DNA from: DASQJJ01 sp964598355
GTDB taxonomy: Bacteria; Patescibacteriota; Microgenomatia; Levybacterales; UBA12049
Direction of reading: 5' to 3'
Length of the DNA: 12,209 bases
NCBI GenBank assembly: GCA_964598355.1
Contig: CAZRBN010000042.1
Coordinates: forward strand, 1 to 12,209
A model generated the notes under the pieces. That model was given only the letters and a program-made list of their open reading frames with translations. It did no database searches and had not been told where the DNA came from. A program made the position numbers and the translations under genes. Of this stretch, positions 5,974-11,299 are shown piece by piece (position 1 is the first letter of the stretch; each line of letters begins with the position of its first letter).

Positions 5974-6009
5974 AAATATATGATAATAAGAATAAAAACA
6001 ATTTGTCAA
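5971..6009 (-). promoter_or_regulatory. Promoter and palindromic operator of the HTH-NYN operon
   Basis: On the minus strand TTGACA (6009-6004), an 18-base spacer and TATCAT (5985-5980) precede the ATG at 5973 by six bases. TATCAT-ATATTT-ATGATA is an inverted repeat whose left arm is the -10 box and whose right arm contains the start codon. A protein bound here would block both transcription and any leaderless initiation. Confidence 0.65.
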
Positions 6010-6226
6010 GAGACCAAATGATCCCAGAACGAACTTCGAGCTTAGTGATAAAGAAACATTATATTTGCGCAAGAAAGGATTGTTAGGTTTAAATTCCTCT
6101 CTTCTCAGTGGGTAGTTTATGTCAAGCACAATTAAGAATTTGGAATTTACATTGAACTCAAAAAAATGATTTATTTGAAGCTAAATTGAAAAATAATTCC
6201 GAAAAAGACGCAAAGCGTCCGGTCTA

Positions 6227-6337
6227 GTGCACAGCCGTTTCGCTGTATCAAACCAAATTATAGATGAATTTGTGGAGACGATCAAGGAGTGGGGCATTAT
6301 TTTTAAGCAGTATCCGTTCCAATTGAATTACGCTTAG
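6227..6337 (+). CDS. Micro-ORF or gene remnant, paralogue B (36 residues)
   Basis: This GTG-initiated frame encodes a close relative of the ORF at 2224-2331, again with SRFAVSNQ, IKEWGI and FKQYPF, and ends in TAG. The first 26 bases of the shared core (from ACAGCCGTTTCG) are identical; differences further on fall mostly at third codon positions or give conservative changes. A small perfect hairpin, GACGC-AAA-GCGTC (6207-6219), lies just upstream. The stop overlaps the stop of the convergent PNPOx-like gene. No SD and no recognised family. Like its twin, it may be a microprotein or a truncated gene end. Confidence 0.4.
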   Translation: MHSRFAVSNQIIDEFVETIKEWGIIFKQYPFQLNYA

Positions 6338-6753
6338 AAAGTGAATTCATAAACTTTTTCTTTATCTGCACTCAAATCCGAATAACGAATCCATGTTGGT
6401 TTTACTTTCCAATACGATTGTTCTGGGTGAGATTTATAAATAACTGCTCCTGGAACTTTCTTATGATATAGTGATACATACTTCTCAACCGCTGATCCCT
6501 CAAGTTCTGATGCCTCACCTTCGTATTGAACCGTAATGTAATCTTCTTGCCATCCAATAACAAACGCCACTTTATTATTTCCTTTAAGGTTTTTGTACTT
6601 TTTACTAGTTTTATATGTACCAAAAATTAATTCAAATTCATCAGTTTCACCAAAACCAATTAAGGCTGCTTCTGGTTGCTGGGTTTTCCCACAAGTAGAA
6701 ATTACTGCATGCTGTTGAGTTTTAATAAAAGATAATACGTCTTGCTTAGTCAT
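6334..6753 (-). CDS. Pyridoxamine 5'-phosphate oxidase-like flavoprotein
   Basis: The 139-residue protein matches the small FMN-binding split-barrel (PNPOx-like) proteins. The first strand AVISTCGKTQQPEAALIGF (16-34), the segment ELIFGTYKTSKKYKNLKGNNKVAFVIG (41-67), where FMN phosphate is usually bound by Thr, Ser and Lys, and the closing SYWKVKPTWIRYSD (113-126) are all recognisable. These cytosolic dimers bind FMN or F420 and reduce or oxidise small substrates; true PNPOx activity is not implied. No SD or convincing -10 is next to ATG 6753. On the minus strand it lies 116 bases after tRNA-Leu(GAG), so it may share that transcript. It converges on micro-ORF B, with the two stop codons overlapping. 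Confidence 0.85.
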   Translation of the reverse strand: MTKQDVLSFIKTQQHAVISTCGKTQQPEAALIGFGETDEFELIFGTYKTSKKYKNLKGNNKVAFVIGWQEDYITVQYEGEASELEGSAVEKYVSLYHKKVPGAVIYKSHPEQSYWKVKPTWIRYSDLSADKEKVYEFTF

Positions 6754-6869
6754 TGCAATCTTTTGAGGTTCAAGTTACCTAGGAACTTTTTATCATCTAA
6801 TTTCTACTTATACCTAAGTTCAAATAGGAAATAATGATACACTTTGATCTGATAGCGTCTACCCTTGTG

Positions 6870-6952
6870 TGCGGATGAGAGGACTTGAACCTCCACGCCA
6901 TTACTGACACATGCACCTCAAGCATGCCTGTATACCATTTCAGCACATCCGC
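6870..6952 (-). tRNA. tRNA-Leu (anticodon GAG)
   Basis: The minus strand folds as a class II tRNA. The acceptor is GCGGATG/CATCCGC with discriminator A at 6870. The D-arm is followed by anticodon stem CATGC/GCATG with loop TTGAGGT (anticodon GAG), a long variable arm, and T-arm GAGG-TTCAAGT-CCTC. CCA is not encoded. Its first 13 bases also supply the last codons and the stop of the upstream homing endonuclease gene. No intron is visible. Confidence 0.95.
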
Positions 6953-7572
6953 GTATTCCGTATTATACCTAATTCTTCTTCAATTTTAAACCTTTTTCTT
7001 GAAAGGGAACAAATAGCAGAATTGTAGTAAAGTTTATCTAACAAAATTATTGAACTTTTCTTCGCATATGTAAGCTGAAAAACAGATTTTCCAGCAAATT
7101 TTATTCTGCCACTAATTTTATATAGTTCTTTCATCTTATTTTCAATCCATATCAAATGAGGCTTACTTGCAGAGACGAAACACGTATACATCATAAAGCT
7201 GTTTTTCCATCTTTTATCCCAATATGAATAGGTATAACCATCTCCATCCAAATGTCCTCTGAGAAAATCAGCAAAAAATTCATTAGGTATCTCCAGGGAT
7301 TCTAGAATTTTTGTTTTATTTGGTTTGAGCCCAATGCTTAATAAGAATCGATACAACTTTACATTCCCAAACTGAATTTGATAATAGGTTCCATTTGGAT
7401 TAAAAGAACTTTTTTTAATTCCAATTTTATTAGTGAGATGAAATATATTTGCAAATGTTTCTACTTGCTCCATATCTTTAGAGGTGAGATTAATATGTCT
7501 GCCATCAATCGAAAGACTACCATCTGTAGTAATTATCCCAATAGCATAAGCCAAGTCTGAAGTCCAAACCAT
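6940..7572 (-). CDS. Free-standing LAGLIDADG homing endonuclease
   Basis: The 210-residue protein has two LAGLIDADG-like motifs. LAYAIGIITTDGSL lies at 7-20 with D17 as the catalytic acid, and FFADFLRGHLDGDGYTY at 99-115 with D111. This is the arrangement of a monomeric enzyme that cuts long, nearly unique DNA sites and spreads by gap repair. It is free-standing: no intron or intein splice elements are apparent. It lies between two minus-strand tRNA-Leu genes, starting 39 bases after tRNA-Leu(CAG). Its stop codon lies inside tRNA-Leu(GAG): the residues RMC and the TGA are read from the tRNA 5' strand and D-arm. Both genes are intact, so the insertion boundary coincides with the tRNA. The probable start is ATG 7572; no SD is present. 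Confidence 0.85.
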   Translation of the reverse strand: MVWTSDLAYAIGIITTDGSLSIDGRHINLTSKDMEQVETFANIFHLTNKIGIKKSSFNPNGTYYQIQFGNVKLYRFLLSIGLKPNKTKILESLEIPNEFFADFLRGHLDGDGYTYSYWDKRWKNSFMMYTCFVSASKPHLIWIENKMKELYKISGRIKFAGKSVFQLTYAKKSSIILLDKLYYNSAICSLSRKRFKIEEELGIIRNTRMC

Positions 7573-7576
7573 AAAT

Positions 7577-7596
7577 ATTCATCCAAAGGAATGAAT
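7577..7596 (-). other. Small hairpin between tRNA-Leu(CAG) and the endonuclease gene
   Basis: On the minus strand ATTCATTCC-TTT-GGATGAAT pairs with a single bulged T. It fills most of the 39-base leader left when the tRNA 3' end is processed, and could protect the endonuclease mRNA 5' end. Confidence 0.4.
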
Positions 7597-7611
7597 TTTT
7601 CTATTTTTTTG

Positions 7612-7694
7612 TGCCGACGAGAGGACTCGAACCTCCACGCTTGTGACAGCATAGCGTTCTGAACACTACGTGTATACCATTTCACCACGTCGGC
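7612..7694 (-). tRNA. tRNA-Leu (anticodon CAG)
   Basis: The minus strand folds as a class II tRNA. The acceptor is GCCGACG/CGTCGGC with discriminator A at 7612, the D-arm GTG...CAC, the anticodon stem TAGTG/CGCTA (one G-U) with loop TTCAGAA (anticodon CAG), a long variable arm, and T-arm GAGG-TTCGAGT-CCTC. CCA is not encoded. It heads the minus-strand group tRNA-Leu(CAG), endonuclease, tRNA-Leu(GAG). Confidence 0.95.
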
Positions 7695-7706
7695 GTGTCT
7701 CCAACC

Positions 7707-7736
7707 CTAATACCTACAGTGTTATACAAGTAACAA
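7707..7736 (-). promoter_or_regulatory. Possible promoter of the tRNA-Leu(CAG) group
   Basis: On the minus strand TTGTTA (7736-7731) and TATTAG (7712-7707) are 18 bases apart, and the -10 ends 12 bases before the tRNA. The boxes are imperfect and a TATAAC nearby (7727-7722) competes as -10. Confidence 0.3.
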
Positions 7737-7786
7737 TGACCCTTGACGTACAACTCTTATCCGATTCTACCAGAGCTTGGCTTAGC

Positions 7787-7817
7787 TTGACAAGGAATAG
7801 GAAATGTGACACCATAA
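7787..7817 (+). promoter_or_regulatory. Possible promoter of the first lysozyme-like gene
   Basis: A perfect TTGACA lies at 7787-7792. The best -10 is weak (CCATAA, 7812-7817, with a 19-base spacer). It would give a leader of about nine bases before ATG 7833. No SD is present. Confidence 0.35.
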
Positions 7818-7832
7818 GTTTTAGACCATGCT

Positions 7833-8408
7833 ATGAGAAAGCTCATTCTGCTCATTAGTTTTTTTCTCATAACTCCATCTTTTCTTTTGTTTAGTATGGT
7901 TTTGCTTTCATATCATACTTTTAAGCCCTTTAGTGGTGTTTTAGGCGTATCTATTCAGCCTCCTCAGAGCGTTGCATATGCAGCATTACCAAGTACCCAA
8001 AATGTGTTTGATGCTTCAGCAAGTCTTTCAGATAGGCGAGTCCAGTCTCTCCAAGCTTTCTTTTCTTTATATCACTCACCACTCCTTTTATATGCCCAAA
8101 ATATAGTCGACAAAGCAGATACATATGGCATTGACTACAGACTTTTGCCAGCAATTGCTATGCAGGAGTCAGGGCTTTGTAAAAAAGCACTGCCTCAAGC
8201 ACCATACAATTGTTGGGGATTCGGTATTTATGGCAAACGAGTTACCTCATTTGCAGGGTATGATGAGGCAATAGACACTATTACGAGATACTTTGCAAAT
8301 AAAAAGAGTAAGGGAATTGATAGCCTAGAAGAAATAGGTAAAATATACAATCCAGGCAACACAAATAATTGGACTGAGAATGTAATCCTCATTATGAGCA
8401 AGATTTAA
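7833..8408 (+). CDS. Lysozyme-like (glucosaminidase/lytic transglycosylase type) membrane-anchored protein
   Basis: The 191-residue protein starts with a long hydrophobic segment (residues 3-28), a signal peptide or N-terminal anchor. After a linker comes a lysozyme-like domain: YAQNIVDKADTYGIDYRLLPAIAMQESGLCKK (87-118) with probable catalytic E112, NCWGFGIYG (126-134), AGYDEAIDTITRYF (141-154) and a C-terminal EEIGKIYNPGN...WTENV. These fit peptidoglycan-cleaving enzymes of the lysozyme fold, acting outside the membrane on glycan strands. C116 and C127 may form a disulfide. The next gene is a clear paralogue, so the pair arose by tandem duplication. No SD. Domain call is good; exact cleavage chemistry is uncertain. 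Confidence 0.75.
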   Translation: MRKLILLISFFLITPSFLLFSMVLLSYHTFKPFSGVLGVSIQPPQSVAYAALPSTQNVFDASASLSDRRVQSLQAFFSLYHSPLLLYAQNIVDKADTYGIDYRLLPAIAMQESGLCKKALPQAPYNCWGFGIYGKRVTSFAGYDEAIDTITRYFANKKSKGIDSLEEIGKIYNPGNTNNWTENVILIMSKI

Positions 8409-8427
8409 ATAAAGCTTATAGTACCCC

Positions 8428-8456
8428 TTGACAAACTTATAGTTACATGCTATAAT
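8428..8456 (+). promoter_or_regulatory. Perfect consensus promoter with extended -10
   Basis: TTGACA (8428-8433), a 17-base spacer and TATAAT (8451-8456), with TGC just before the -10 (8448-8450), make a full sigma-70 consensus with extended -10. Start of transcription is expected near 8463, directly at the foot of the terminator-like hairpin at 8465-8501. Confidence 0.85.
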
Positions 8457-8462
8457 CTTTTC

Positions 8463-8508
8463 AGATCCTAAGGTATGCCCTTCAAATGCATACGTTAGGA
8501 TTTTTTTT
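8463..8508 (+). ncRNA. Predicted very short RNA, or 5' hairpin of the second lysozyme-like mRNA
   Basis: The promoter at 8428-8456 should start RNA at about 8463, and the hairpin plus U-run ending at 8508 should stop it after about 45 bases. The product would be little more than a hairpin. Either a tiny RNA accumulates, or read-through yields the mRNA of the gene at 8544 with a stable 5' hairpin. No other ORF fits in this stretch. Confidence 0.45.
8465..8508 (+). terminator. Intrinsic terminator hairpin directly after a promoter
   Basis: ATCCTAAGGTATGC (8465-8478) pairs with GCATACGTTAGGAT (8488-8501), a 14-position stem with one G-G mismatch and a nine-base loop. Eight T follow (8501-8508, the first closing the stem). 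It can end transcripts of the upstream lysozyme-like gene and also transcripts from the promoter at 8428. Confidence 0.8.
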
Positions 8509-8543
8509 ATGCCTAACAGGCGAAAGCCTTCCAAGCAGAAATT

Positions 8544-9098
8544 ATGAAAGCAAAAGTGTTACTTTTTGTCTTTTCAATCCTTACCAGCATCATCTTACTT
8601 TTTCCTCACCAGATCCAGGCACAAGAACAAGCCTCAGGATCTTCAGCAACTCTGAGCAACATTCTTATTGCCCGAGAGCAGGATAATCGAGCTCAAATAT
8701 TAAAGAAATACCTTGAGCATTATGATTCTCCACTTGCAGAATATGCAAATATCTTTGTCTCTCAAGCAGATTTGTACCATTTGGACTGGAGACTCGTCGC
8801 TGCTATTTCGGGAGTTGAATCCACGTATGGAAAGGCTGTTCCTTGTACGAATGCATGGGGATGGGCAATTCCTGATGCGCAGCATATATTCTGCTTTACT
8901 TCCTATGATGAAGGTATTCGTATCATATCGCGAGATTTACGAAGAAAGTATATGGATAAGTGGGGAGCAAATGATATCTGGAGTATCGGGAGAATTTATG
9001 CAGCTTCCCCAACATGGGCACAGCATGTGAATTTTTTCATGAATGACATCCAGGATTTTGCTTTGTCTCAAATTACGCCTCTTCCTATTTCACTCTAA
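8544..9098 (+). CDS. Secreted lysozyme-like (glucosaminidase/lytic transglycosylase type) protein
   Basis: The 184-residue protein has a signal peptide (hydrophobic residues 5-20, likely cleavage after HQIQA at 26) and a lysozyme-like domain. YANIFVSQADLYHLDWRLVAAISGVESTYGK (67-97) holds the probable catalytic E92. NAWGWAI (103-109), TSYDEGIRIISRDLRRKY (119-136) and WSIGRIYAASPTWAQHVNFFM (146-166) follow. It aligns along its length with the preceding gene (DWRLVAAISGVEST against DYRLLPAIAMQESG) and differs in having a cleavable signal rather than a longer anchor. Peptidoglycan remodelling outside the cell is the likely role. No SD precedes ATG 8544; a small hairpin AGGC-GAAA-GCCT lies at 8518-8529. 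Expression must pass the hairpin-terminator at 8465-8508. Confidence 0.8.
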   Translation: MKAKVLLFVFSILTSIILLFPHQIQAQEQASGSSATLSNILIAREQDNRAQILKKYLEHYDSPLAEYANIFVSQADLYHLDWRLVAAISGVESTYGKAVPCTNAWGWAIPDAQHIFCFTSYDEGIRIISRDLRRKYMDKWGANDIWSIGRIYAASPTWAQHVNFFMNDIQDFALSQITPLPISL

Positions 9099-9104
9099 AT
9101 CAGG

Positions 9105-9110
9105 TATAAT
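9105..9110 (+). promoter_or_regulatory. Possible -10 box for the tRNA-Leu(UAG)-tig transcript
   Basis: TATAAT lies seven bases after the stop of the lysozyme-like gene, but the -35 region (TTCCTA, 9082-9087) is weak. Between here and tRNA-Leu at 9230 I see no gene. There is a GAGCTG...CAGCTC pairing (9124-9129 with 9156-9161) around a T-rich loop, and a close repeat CATTGAC / CATTTGACA (9175-9193) with no matching -10. Confidence 0.3.
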
Positions 9111-9229
9111 CTTATGAGTCGCAGAGCTGAGTGAATTTTGTTTTTTACAGCAAACCAGCTCACTTGCAAGTCTCATTGACCAAGCATTTGACAGGGTAGG
9201 GCAGGACCAATTCAGCGTAAACCAGTAAA

Positions 9230-9313
9230 GCGGACGTGGCGAAATGGTAGACGCGATAGGTTTAGGACCTATTGATGTAAATCATGGGGGTTCGAGTCCC
9301 TTCGTCCGCACCA
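9230..9313 (+). tRNA. tRNA-Leu (anticodon UAG)
   Basis: A class II tRNA. The acceptor is GCGGACG/CGTCCGC with discriminator A. Anticodon stem ATAGG/CCTAT has loop TTTAGGA (anticodon TAG). A variable arm and T-arm GGGG-TTCGAGT-CCCT follow. Unlike the other three tRNAs in the window, the 3' CCA is encoded (9311-9313). The trigger factor ATG follows after only five bases. Confidence 0.97.
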
Positions 9314-9318
9314 ATATT

Positions 9319-10146
9319 ATGAAATCAACTATTACAAAAGCACAAGACGGTACAATTACTCTTACCATTCCACTTCCTAAGGAAGAGGTAAAAAAAACAT
9401 TTGACCGAGTTATTGAAAAAGCAGTAGAAAATGCCGAGCTTCCAGGCTTCCGAAAAGGCAAAGCACCACGAAATTTAGTTGAAGAAAAATTAGATAAAAT
9501 GCACCTTCAGGAAGATACGCTCAGAGAACTTCTTCCAAAAGCATATTCAGATGCAGTTGTTGAGCACAAACTCCGTCCTATTATGAGTCCACGAATTCAT
9601 GTCAGTAAAATCGGAGAAGGGGAGGACTGGGAATTTGAAGCAACATTGTCTGAAGCACCAGAAATTAGCCTGAATGAGTATAAAAAGGCTGTTAGTAATG
9701 TTACTGCAAAATCAAAAATTGTCGTTCCTGGAAAAGACCAACAGGAGCCAAATATCGATGAGATTATTAAAGCACTTCTTGATTCAGTAAAAGTAACAAT
9801 TCCTCAAATCTTAGTAGATACAGAAGTAGAAAGACTCTTATCCCAAATGCTTGATGAAGTGAAAAGTCTTGGACTCTCTTTAGAGCAGTATTTGTCATCC
9901 ACTCACAAAACTATAGACCAATTGAAGAAAGAATATGAAGACCGTGCACGAAATGATATTACCTTTGAATTTGCCCTGCAAAAGATAGCTGATGAAGAAA
10001 AGATCTCTGTTGATCAAAAAGAAGTAGATGAAGCAGTAAATAAGGCTAAAGATGAGACAGAAAGAAAGAATTTAGAAGCCAATAAATATCTTCTTGCAAG
10101 CATTCTCAGACAACAAAAAACGCTTGATTTTCTCAAGCATTTATGA
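9319..10146 (+). CDS. tig: Trigger factor-like ribosome-associated chaperone lacking the PPIase domain
   Basis: The 275-residue protein has the trigger factor N-terminal domain with the ribosome-binding loop PGFRKGKAPRNLVEE (42-56), which docks near the exit tunnel and holds emerging chains. The all-helical C-terminal chaperone domain follows from about residue 145 (IPQILVDTEVERLLSQMLDEV, ISVDQKEVDEAV). The FKBP-type PPIase domain normally between them is absent; only EAPEISLNEYKKAV and a short linker remain. This explains the length against about 430 for most bacteria. The frame is open back into tRNA-Leu, but ATG 9319 is the sensible start and gives the usual KSTITK beginning. Only five bases separate it from the tRNA CCA and there is no SD, so tRNA 3' processing would create a nearly leaderless mRNA. 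Confidence 0.9.
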   Translation: MKSTITKAQDGTITLTIPLPKEEVKKTFDRVIEKAVENAELPGFRKGKAPRNLVEEKLDKMHLQEDTLRELLPKAYSDAVVEHKLRPIMSPRIHVSKIGEGEDWEFEATLSEAPEISLNEYKKAVSNVTAKSKIVVPGKDQQEPNIDEIIKALLDSVKVTIPQILVDTEVERLLSQMLDEVKSLGLSLEQYLSSTHKTIDQLKKEYEDRARNDITFEFALQKIADEEKISVDQKEVDEAVNKAKDETERKNLEANKYLLASILRQQKTLDFLKHL

Positions 10147-10164
10147 TAGGGTTTAGGCCAGCAT

Positions 10165-10824
10165 ATGAACACGCTACAGGCCAGTCAAGCAAAGAAGAAA
10201 CCTCAAGTCCAGGTCAAAAATGACCTTGAGACTGACACCTCCTTTAAATCCATTCCACAAGGAGTCATGCAGGAAGTCACCAAAGCATCCCAAGATGCAG
10301 TAAAAGATATGTGGGATTCCCTTTTGGGGGCTAATAAATATAGCGCAGACAAAAAGCAAGCCAAGCCAAAAATGGGTGGAGACCTTACCCCAGGACAGGC
10401 AGTAGACTTGAAGAAAGCACAAGAACAAAAAACTCAAGCTCCAAGAAATGAAGCTCCAATGAATTATAACAGAGAAATTGCAGAAGTAGGACAATATACA
10501 CTGCAAAAGGAAACCCAACAAATTCGACAAGAAGTCCAATCTATTATTTATGAATTAAAAAGACTTGCCTCATCTACCAAAGCAATACAAAAAGATATAG
10601 AAATTGCGATTGGTCCATCAGCTACGACAAAGCCAGGACTCTACCATAAAAACTTCTTTGAATGGATGCTTATTATTGTTCGAGACGCACGAAAACGGGT
10701 TGAAAACGCAGGAGCATGGCTCCATAGTGTCAAGAGTAAAAGAAAAGGTGCTATTGGACGCATGAAGAAAAATATGAATGAACTTATGTCTGGAGAACGC
10801 TCTTCATCCAATCAAACTGGATAA
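10165..10824 (+). CDS. Basic helical protein of unknown function, tig-linked (possibly DUF5660-like)
   Basis: The 219-residue product has three parts. A polar, low-complexity N-terminal half is rich in Lys, Gln and Ala (to about residue 105). A helical segment EVGQYTLQKETQQIRQEVQSIIYELKRLASSTKAIQKDI (106-145) looks like a coiled coil. A C-terminal region, YHKNFFEWMLIIVRDARKRVENAGAWLHSVKSK (160-192), ends in a very basic tail. It recalls a family I know from CPR genomes (DUF5660), but I cannot verify this. No signal peptide is visible, and one short hydrophobic stretch is too small for a membrane helix. It starts 18 bases after the trigger factor stop, so the two are probably co-transcribed. 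A role near ribosomes or nucleic acid is only a guess from charge. Confidence 0.7.
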   Translation: MNTLQASQAKKKPQVQVKNDLETDTSFKSIPQGVMQEVTKASQDAVKDMWDSLLGANKYSADKKQAKPKMGGDLTPGQAVDLKKAQEQKTQAPRNEAPMNYNREIAEVGQYTLQKETQQIRQEVQSIIYELKRLASSTKAIQKDIEIAIGPSATTKPGLYHKNFFEWMLIIVRDARKRVENAGAWLHSVKSKRKGAIGRMKKNMNELMSGERSSSNQTG

Positions 10825-10852
10825 TTCTCAAAAACCTCTTGTCGTCTTCTTG

Positions 10853-10881
10853 TTGAATCCCCCAAAACCATCTGGTATACT
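10853..10881 (+). promoter_or_regulatory. Promoter of attenuator leader A
   Basis: TTGAAT (10853-10858), a 17-base spacer and TATACT (10876-10881), with TGG before the -10 giving an extended -10. Transcription is expected from about 10888, which opens the structured leader upstream of the 56-residue gene. Confidence 0.75.
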
Positions 10882-10887
10882 AGTACT

Positions 10888-10993
10888 ATTAACATGACTT
10901 CTCACAATAGTATTAGTATTATTATTCTTACCCCCTAAGGGCGGGAGGTAATACTGTGAGAGGTATGACCCCGCCAAGTAGGCGGGTTTTTTT
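10888..10993 (+). promoter_or_regulatory. Leader A: structured attenuator or riboswitch-like RNA
   Basis: CTCACA (10901-10906) and GTATTA (10910-10915) pair with TAATAC (10949-10954) and TGTGAG (10955-10960), a 12-base-pair helix with a three-base bulge. GGCGGG (10940-10945) in its large loop can pair with CCCGCC (10970-10975) as a pseudoknot. The same CCCGCC is the left arm of the terminator (with GGCGGG 10981-10986), so the two pairings exclude each other. This is the logic of a pseudoknot riboswitch or protein-sensing attenuator. I do not recognise a known class. Confidence 0.6.
10970..10993 (+). terminator. Intrinsic terminator of leader A
   Basis: CCCGCC-AAGTA-GGCGGG (10970-10986) followed by seven T (10987-10993). 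It lies between a good promoter and the SD of the next small gene, so it is placed to control that gene rather than to end the upstream operon. Confidence 0.85.
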
Positions 10994-11062
10994 GTGGACA
11001 AGAGATTCTCCTAAAAGGAGACCAAAGAAAAAATTATTAAGATTGAGAGGAGGTGAAAATAT

Positions 11063-11233
11063 ATGACAGAAAGAAATATATCTCCAGAGGAACGTTTTTC
11101 AAGATTAGTTGAGCGAACAGCTGGTAATAATCCTGATAAAGCTAGACAAGATAAAGCATACGCAGAGGTGGTAAGAAAACGTAATGCCGTAAGAAATCAC
11201 ATGAGACAAAGAGAAAGAGCAGCTCAACTATAA
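11063..11233 (+). CDS. Small highly charged protein A (56 residues)
   Basis: ATG 11063 is preceded by a perfect AGGAGG (11048-11053) with nine bases spacing. The 56-residue product is helical and very charged (SPEERFSRLVERTAGNN, then KAYAEVVRKRNAVRNHMRQRERAA), with a basic C-terminal helix that could bind nucleic acid. No cysteines or membrane segment. I do not recognise the family. It begins MTE, as does the next small gene, and the third begins MTQ. It sits behind attenuator leader A, so expression probably depends on anti-termination. Confidence 0.7.
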   Translation: MTERNISPEERFSRLVERTAGNNPDKARQDKAYAEVVRKRNAVRNHMRQRERAAQL

Positions 11234-11247
11234 AAACTGCTTGATTT

Positions 11248-11299
11248 CAGGGGTGTTGGCAGATGTTCTGATACATCATATACCAATCCAATACCCCTG
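11248..11299 (+). other. Leader B: long hairpin upstream of small protein B
   Basis: CAGGGGTGTTGG (11248-11259) pairs with CCAATACCCCTG (11288-11299), twelve base pairs with one G-U, enclosing an inner GATGT/ACATC helix. It has no U-run. Promoter-like boxes lie inside or beside it (TTGGCA 11256-11261 with TATACC 11279-11284; TATAAT 11304-11309). A second small hairpin AGGGA-GTA-TCCCT (11310-11322) sits just before the SD. Confidence 0.5.

Noticed and set aside
5974..6129. N-terminal extension of the HTH gene (start at 6129)
   Set aside because: The extension covers a good TTGACA-N18-TATCAT promoter and is not similar to an HTH protein; the shorter start fits the leaderless spacing used elsewhere.
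6870..7694. tRNA introns or an intein host for the LAGLIDADG gene
   Set aside because: Both tRNA-Leu genes fold completely without interruption and no intein splice motifs flank the endonuclease.
8325..8534. Minus-strand ORF across the promoter-terminator unit
   Set aside because: It overlaps the lysozyme-like coding end, the consensus promoter and the hairpin, and its composition gives no sign of coding.
9244..9318. Trigger factor frame beginning inside tRNA-Leu
   Set aside because: The frame is open by chance through the tRNA; the protein family begins at about ATG 9319.
10174..10539. Minus-strand ORF of 121 codons rich in Phe, Leu and Cys
   Set aside because: It is the reverse of a Lys/Gln/Ala-rich coding frame, which naturally yields Phe/Leu-rich antisense sequence.
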